Below, in pieces: positions 63,295-64,000 of a DNA stretch of 64,000 nucleotides. The DNA comes from Cycas panzhihuaensis (lineage: Eukaryota; Cycadophyta). How positions within the stretch are numbered: position 1 is the first letter of the stretch; every line of letters starts with the position of its first letter. The notes below the pieces were generated by a model, which worked only from the letters and a program-made list of their open reading frames with translations, made no database searches and had not been told where the DNA came from. The position numbers and the translations under genes were made by a program. The stretch lies in the NCBI GenBank assembly GCA_023213395.1, contig CM041465.1, forward strand, positions 23,250,001 to 23,314,000, in the 5' to 3' direction.

Positions 63295-64000
63295 ATGGAA
63301 GGTTACCCGTCCGATTGGGCCTACCATGCCATGACTTCGTGAACTCAAGAGTTCCTTCGTCTGCTCCGGAATCCACCCGTGAGGGCGAGGATTCCATCTA
63401 TTACCCCGATGACCATTTCCACCTCAAGATTTTGAGCCTTCCACTCATGCAATGGAAGATCCGGCTACTCGTGAGACCCGCCACCCCACCGGGCGAGCCT
63501 TACGAGGAGCGCCTGAGGTCCCCTACTTCAAGTCCCTTCGGCCTCGTATGGCTATGAGGATACCCTCCCGCCGACGCGGACGAGGCGCCTGGCGAGAACT
63601 ACCGAGCAGACCGCCGCCAACCGCCTCCAAAACGGTGAACGGAGATGCTACGCAACGTGGCGTCTTCCTCAGCCATGCCCACGTCAGCTACGACGATTGA
63701 TACGCCCGCCTCACAAGACACACGCCCCATGCCGTGTCTACCCCGGCCTCTAAGGTGAGTGTTGCGCGCCGCCCCTACCGTGGTCCCACTCCTTCTGGAC
63801 ACCGCCGCGTGTCTGCTCCCCAACTCGAGTTACTATGCCGTGCTCGAACCAAGCGCGCGTGCCACCGCCGAACGTGGCGCACGCGTGCCCTAGTAGGCCA
63901 CGAGGCCCTGCTAGCGCCGCCGCCAGCCATGTAGGACCCACTCCTACGCACGCCCGTAACCCTTGGTGGTCCTTTACGTGCCCCTGTGCTACACGTCACA
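63295..64000 (+). pseudogene. Element E gag, N-terminal part, frameshifted
   Basis: The ATG at 63295 opens MEGYPSDWAYHAMTS then TGA. The homologous reading resumes in another frame as VPSSAPESTREGEDSIYYPDD, aligning with IPGSTQEGDDPIYYPGD of B. Later sequence is rich in Arg, Pro and CG dinucleotides. The capsid domain would lie beyond the window. Confidence 0.78.

Larger units (their letters stand above)
63028..64000 (+). mobile_element. Gypsy element E, internal region (start only)
   Basis: Primer site, a leader of about 250 bp ending in the GTTAGAAGACC block, and the gag start. The element continues beyond the window. It is inserted into the RT connector of D. Confidence 0.88.

Noticed and set aside
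1-64000. Host genes, tRNA, rRNA or CRISPR-like arrays
   Set aside because: No cloverleaf, rRNA core or spaced identical repeats were recognised, and every sizeable coding signal belongs to a retrotransposon. A low-expression host gene fragment cannot be excluded without searches.

Overview
The window is plant nuclear DNA made almost entirely of nested and rearranged LTR retrotransposons. I found no host gene, tRNA, rRNA or CRISPR array. Plant origin follows from initiator-Met tRNA primer sites in two Ty1/copia elements, a tRNA-Arg-like primer site in the Ty3/gypsy family, a Tat-lineage pol order without a chromodomain, an extra archaeal-type RNase H, and plant-style TATA boxes. The species cannot be told; a large, repeat-rich genome is inferred.

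Layout, left to right. (1) 1-388 and 7934-11035: 5' part of a minus-strand gypsy element (F): gag, leader, primer site and 5' LTR. Its gag is split by Copia-1 (389-7928, minus strand, TSD TGATG). (2) 11036-11122: short unassigned flank. (3) 11123-19648: plus-strand gypsy LTR (LTR-d) split by Copia-2 (12521-17760, plus strand, TSD GTGGC). (4) 19650-28686: gypsy internal region A. (5) 28687-31691: LTR-a, which serves as both the 3' LTR of A and the 5' LTR of B. (6) 31693-43104: gypsy internal region B, the best preserved. (7) 43105-45825: LTR-b. (8) 45826-46502: 3' end of another element (G), then its 3' LTR-c (46503-49286). (9) 49287-about 52117: minus-strand gag-PR-RT fragment C. (10) 52118-52606: unidentified AT-rich DNA. 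(11) 52607-60492: minus-strand element D (3' LTR-e plus internal region), with integrase and most of RT deleted. (12) 60493-64000: start of plus-strand element E, CpG-rich and apparently the least decayed.

The gypsy family follows one plan: LTR (TGTTTCCC...ATCCA, 2.5-3.3 kb), primer site, then gag (zinc knuckle), protease, RT with an FMDD motif, RNase H and integrase in one frame. Downstream of integrase lies a 3' accessory module. On the opposite strand it holds a three-exon gene: a 24-nt first exon, a long exon with a plant-mobile-domain-like (PMD-like) region, and a coiled-coil exon. Splice sites, splice phase and TATA box recur in up to three copies (A, B, D). On the sense strand the module holds a 140-residue archaeal-type RNase H ORF, then the polypurine tract and 3' LTR.

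The antisense gene is the most interesting content: a cellular-type domain apparently carried as a spliced antisense gene inside a retrotransposon, next to a separate RNase H. Every gypsy and copia coding region here is broken by stops and frameshifts, many explained by C-to-T or G-to-A changes (CGA to TGA, TGG to TAG). These copies are therefore fossils, and the family consensus is the object of interest.
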